Origin: Acidobacteriota bacterium
GTDB taxonomy: Bacteria; Acidobacteriota; Vicinamibacteria; Marinacidobacterales; Marinacidobacteraceae
Direction of reading: 5' to 3'
Length of the DNA: 64,000 nt
NCBI GenBank assembly: GCA_022822745.1
Contig: JAJEAO010000035.1
Span: 1 to 64,000, forward strand
The translations under genes and the position numbers were made by a program. Shown here piece by piece: positions 61,581-64,000 of the stretch. How positions within the stretch are numbered: position 1 is the first letter of the stretch; each line of letters opens with the position of its first letter. A model generated the notes under the pieces. It was not told the origin of the DNA, ran no database searches, and saw only the letters and a program-made list of their open reading frames with translations.

Positions 61581-62519
61581 TCAGGGCGCATCGGCGAGCA
61601 GTCCGAGGTAGGGGAACGGGAGCCGTCCGGTGTGGATCGTCACCGGGTGCCGGGCGCGCAGCGAGGCGAGGAAGCCCTCCATCCGGGCGTCGGCTTCCCG
61701 CCGGAGGACGCTCATCCGGACGACGTCCTCGACCTCCTCGAGCGGCAGCGCCTCCGCCTCGGCTCGCGCCTCGACGCGCAGGATCCGATATCCGGCTTCG
61801 GTCTCCACCACCCCCGTCGTCTCCCCCGGTTCCAGGCGGAACACCGCCGCGTCCACTCCCGCGGGGAGATCCCCGGGACGGAAGGCCCCGATGTCCATGA
61901 AATCGCCCACCGGATCCCCGGCGGGTTCCGGAGACGCCTCTCCCCCGAGACGCTCCGCCGCAGCCTCGGCCGTCGCCCGGTCGTCGAACTGCAGCTCCGA
62001 GAGGGTGACCGACTCGGGTCGGGAGTAGAGGGCTCGATTCGCCTCGAATTCGATCCGGAGGGCTTCCTCGCTGACCTCGAGGCCGCGGAGGATCACGGTC
62101 TCCAGCAGCGCCTCCATCCGCAGCCGGTCCCGAACGTCGTCTTCCAGCCGTTCCGGGTCGGGCCCCGGCGGGTCGGCCACCCTCGTCGTCCTCCGGCCCA
62201 GGTCGAGAGATTCGACGCCGGGGCCCCGCCGAAGGGCCGCCAGCTCGGCGGCGACCCGGTCCGCCGGGATTTCCACGCCGGACTCGTCCGCGCCGATCAG
62301 GAGGAGACGCTCCTCGACGAACTCGTCGAGAAGGGCGCTGAGAAGCGCCGGACCGGGCTGCTCGGCGAGGGCGGCGCGGGATGCGAAGAACCGCTCCAGC
62401 TCGGCGTACGGGATCTCGCGCGCCCCGATCGTGACGGCCGGCCCCTCGCCGATGCCGATCCCGGAGCAGCCGGCGGCCACGCCCGCGGCCACGATCCCGA
62501 CGGCCAGGCGGCGCGTCAT
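61581..62519 (-). CDS. PpiC/PrsA-like parvulin lipoprotein
   Basis: The 312-residue product has a lipobox VAAGC (Cys18), a helical N-terminal chaperone part and a parvulin-like region (VTLSELQFDD onward). It differs from the downstream SurA-like protein in lacking the VNGDxIT motif. The ATG overlaps the mfd stop (ATGA), and it is followed by the SurA-like gene after 60 bases. The three genes may form an operon with an internal promoter. Confidence 0.8.
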   Translation of the reverse strand: MTRRLAVGIVAAGVAAGCSGIGIGEGPAVTIGAREIPYAELERFFASRAALAEQPGPALLSALLDEFVEERLLLIGADESGVEIPADRVAAELAALRRGPGVESLDLGRRTTRVADPPGPDPERLEDDVRDRLRMEALLETVILRGLEVSEEALRIEFEANRALYSRPESVTLSELQFDDRATAEAAAERLGGEASPEPAGDPVGDFMDIGAFRPGDLPAGVDAAVFRLEPGETTGVVETEAGYRILRVEARAEAEALPLEEVEDVVRMSVLRREADARMEGFLASLRARHPVTIHTGRLPFPYLGLLADAP

Positions 62520-64000
62520 GCGCTCGCCTCCCGCATCCGGGCCGCCGCCTCGACCACATCGAGCGCGCCGGCCACCGACCTCAGGAGCTCGGCCGGTCCG
62601 GCGTCGGGCCTCGCCAGCGCCCGGAATCCCCGCTCCTCCTGCCCGTCGGACGCGAAGCGAAGCGTGCCCCCTTCGCGGCGGATCGCGGTATAGCCGTGCG
62701 CCTCGGCGCGGAGGCGCTGCCGTTCGTGCTCGAACAGAAGCGTCACGGCGGGCGGCGGCGGCCCGAACCGGTCGCGCACTTCGGCCTCGAACCGGCCGAG
62801 GGCGTCGGGGTCCGCCGCGGCGGAGCACTGCTTGTAGATGCTCATGCGCTGCTGGTCGTCCTCCAGCCAGCCGCGCGGAATCCGAAGCTGAAACCGGAGC
62901 TGCATGGCGCACCGCGGGCGCGGCTTCTCGCCCCGGGCTTCGGCGACCGCCTCCTCGAGCAGCCGGTAGTAGAGATCGAATCCCACCGCCTCGAGGTGCC
63001 CGTGCTGGGCGGCCCCCAGCAGGTTCCCGGCGCCGCGCAGCTCCATGTCGAGCGCGGCGACCCGGAAGCCGGCGCCCAGCTCGCTGAACTCCCGCAGCGC
63101 CGCGAGCCGGGGGCGGGCGGTCTGCGAGAGCGCGGCGCCCTCCGGGATCAGCAGGTAGGCGTAGGCGCGCCGCGGCGAGCGGCCCACGCGCCCGCGGATC
63201 TGGTAGAGCTGGGCCAGCCCGAAGGCGTCGGCTCGATTCACGATCAGGGTGTTCACGCGGGGGAGATCGATCCCGTTCTCGATGATCGTGGTGGAGAGGA
63301 GGATGTCGGCCTCCCGATCCTGGAAGCGCAGGAGCGTCTGTTCGAGGGCCCTTTCCCGCATCTGACCGTGGGCGGTCAGAACCCGCGCCTCGGGAACGAC
63401 CCGGGCGAGGAGCTTCTCCATCACCGGGAGAGACCGGACCCGATTGTGTACGAAGTACACCTGCCCTTCCCGCGCCAGCTCGTATCGCACCGCCTCCGCG
63501 ATCCGGTCGGGATCGAAGGGCAGGACATGGGTCTGCACCGGCAACCGGTCCCGGGGGGGCGTCGCGATCACCGACATGTCCCGGATCCCCGAAAGCGACA
63601 TGTTCAGCGTCCGGGGGATCGGAGTCGCCGTCATCGCCAGATGGTCCACATGGACGGCCATCCGCTTCAGCTTCTCCTTGGCGGAGACCCCGAACCGCTG
63701 CTCCTCGTCCACCACCACCAGCCCGAGGTCGCGGAATCCGACATCCTTCGAGAGCAGCCGATGGGTGCCGATCACGATGTCCACGGTCCCGTTGCGCAGC
63801 CCGGCGACGACCTGCTTCTGCTGCTTCGGGGTCCGGAACCGCGACAGCAGCTCCACCTCGACCGGGAACGGAGCGAAGCGGGACTCGAAGACGCGGTGGA
63901 GCTGCGCCGCGAGCACCGTCGTCGGCGCGAGCACCGCGACCTGTCTGGCGTCCATCGCGGCCTTGAACGCGGCTCGCAGCGCCACTTCGGTCTTGCCGAA
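62516..64000 (-). CDS. mfd: transcription-repair coupling factor Mfd, C-terminal part (partial)
   Basis: The last 494 codons lie in the window; the 5' part runs off the right edge. Visible are the end of the Walker A region (FGKTEVA), VVVDEEQRFG (DEEQ box), TATPIPRTLNMSLSG, the helicase motifs through QIRGRVGRSPRRAYAYLL, and the C-terminal TRCF domain. Mfd removes stalled RNA polymerase and recruits repair. Upstream of a foldase lipoprotein gene with an ATGA overlap. Confidence 0.95.
   Translation of the reverse strand, partial: FGKTEVALRAAFKAAMDARQVAVLAPTTVLAAQLHRVFESRFAPFPVEVELLSRFRTPKQQKQVVAGLRNGTVDIVIGTHRLLSKDVGFRDLGLVVVDEEQRFGVSAKEKLKRMAVHVDHLAMTATPIPRTLNMSLSGIRDMSVIATPPRDRLPVQTHVLPFDPDRIAEAVRYELAREGQVYFVHNRVRSLPVMEKLLARVVPEARVLTAHGQMRERALEQTLLRFQDREADILLSTTIIENGIDLPRVNTLIVNRADAFGLAQLYQIRGRVGRSPRRAYAYLLIPEGAALSQTARPRLAALREFSELGAGFRVAALDMELRGAGNLLGAAQHGHLEAVGFDLYYRLLEEAVAEARGEKPRPRCAMQLRFQLRIPRGWLEDDQQRMSIYKQCSAAADPDALGRFEAEVRDRFGPPPPAVTLLFEHERQRLRAEAHGYTAIRREGGTLRFASDGQEERGFRALARPDAGPAELLRSVAGALDVVEAAARMREASA

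Overview
This is a GC-rich bacterial chromosome segment of about 70% GC, apart from a visibly less GC-rich block at about 23.4-29.1 kb. The gene content suggests a Gram-negative heterotroph: periplasmic and lipoprotein hydrolases, a SurA-like chaperone, and periplasmic cytochrome/quinone enzymes. The many secreted amidohydrolases and peptidases, FKBP/parvulin lipoproteins and orphan AAA ATPases resemble Acidobacteriota- or Gemmatimonadota-like genomes. That placement is inference, because no rRNA or phylogenetic marker is present. Family assignments were made by eye from translated motifs.

Layout. 0.3-6.1 kb (+): a heme/copper-monooxygenase-like TPR protein, an M24 peptidase, a class IV aminotransferase, and an unknown protein overlapping a PIN toxin. 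6.2-8.9 kb (-): an orphan antitoxin and two DUF4143 ATPases with inverted repeats over their promoters. 9-18 kb: an amidohydrolase, an acyl-CoA dehydrogenase, a palindromic repeat block, a nucleoside hydrolase, tRNA-Arg(CCG), tRNA-Lys(CTT), thiI, and an alkaline phosphatase. 18-23.4 kb: a PIN remnant, a sigma-like/DUF932 pair, an ATPase-nuclease, and a RecF-like ATPase followed by a truncated DUF4276-like gene. 23.4-29.1 kb: a lower-GC defence island with a methyltransferase, a PD-ExK endonuclease and a 1,260-residue SIR2 protein preceded by a translationally coupled 84-residue unknown.

29.2-36.6 kb (-): an almost complete quinohemoprotein amine dehydrogenase cluster in the order qhpA-D-C-B-F-E, with all structural subunits, the radical SAM cross-linker, the ABC exporter and the subtilisin-like leader peptidase. 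A candidate QhpG flavin monooxygenase lies separately at 52.3-53.8 kb. 36.6-50.2 kb: a D-threonine-aldolase-like enzyme, another DUF4143 ATPase, and four related orphan ATPases sharing an N-terminal NPYxPG-type motif. These are interspersed with a methyltransferase, a DRB0094-type RNA ligase, a beta-lactamase-fold hydrolase, an orphan Phd antitoxin and a secreted FAH-family protein. 50.4-52.3 kb: a second ATPase plus DUF4276/TOPRIM-like pair, intact this time. 52.3-64 kb: the flavoprotein, a TolB/CehA-type protein, thioredoxin, a second palindromic repeat block, a D-aminoacylase-like lipoprotein, a tandem FKBP lipoprotein, moaA, two parvulin/SurA-type foldases, and the 3' part of mfd running off the window.

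Main biological themes: (1) amine oxidation in the periplasm by a peptide-derived CTQ enzyme and its maturation machinery; (2) a defence/accessory layer of R-M, SIR2, two ATPase-plus-effector modules and toxin-antitoxin fragments; (3) an expanded set of orphan ATPases, several of which appear to be expressed from leaderless promoters.
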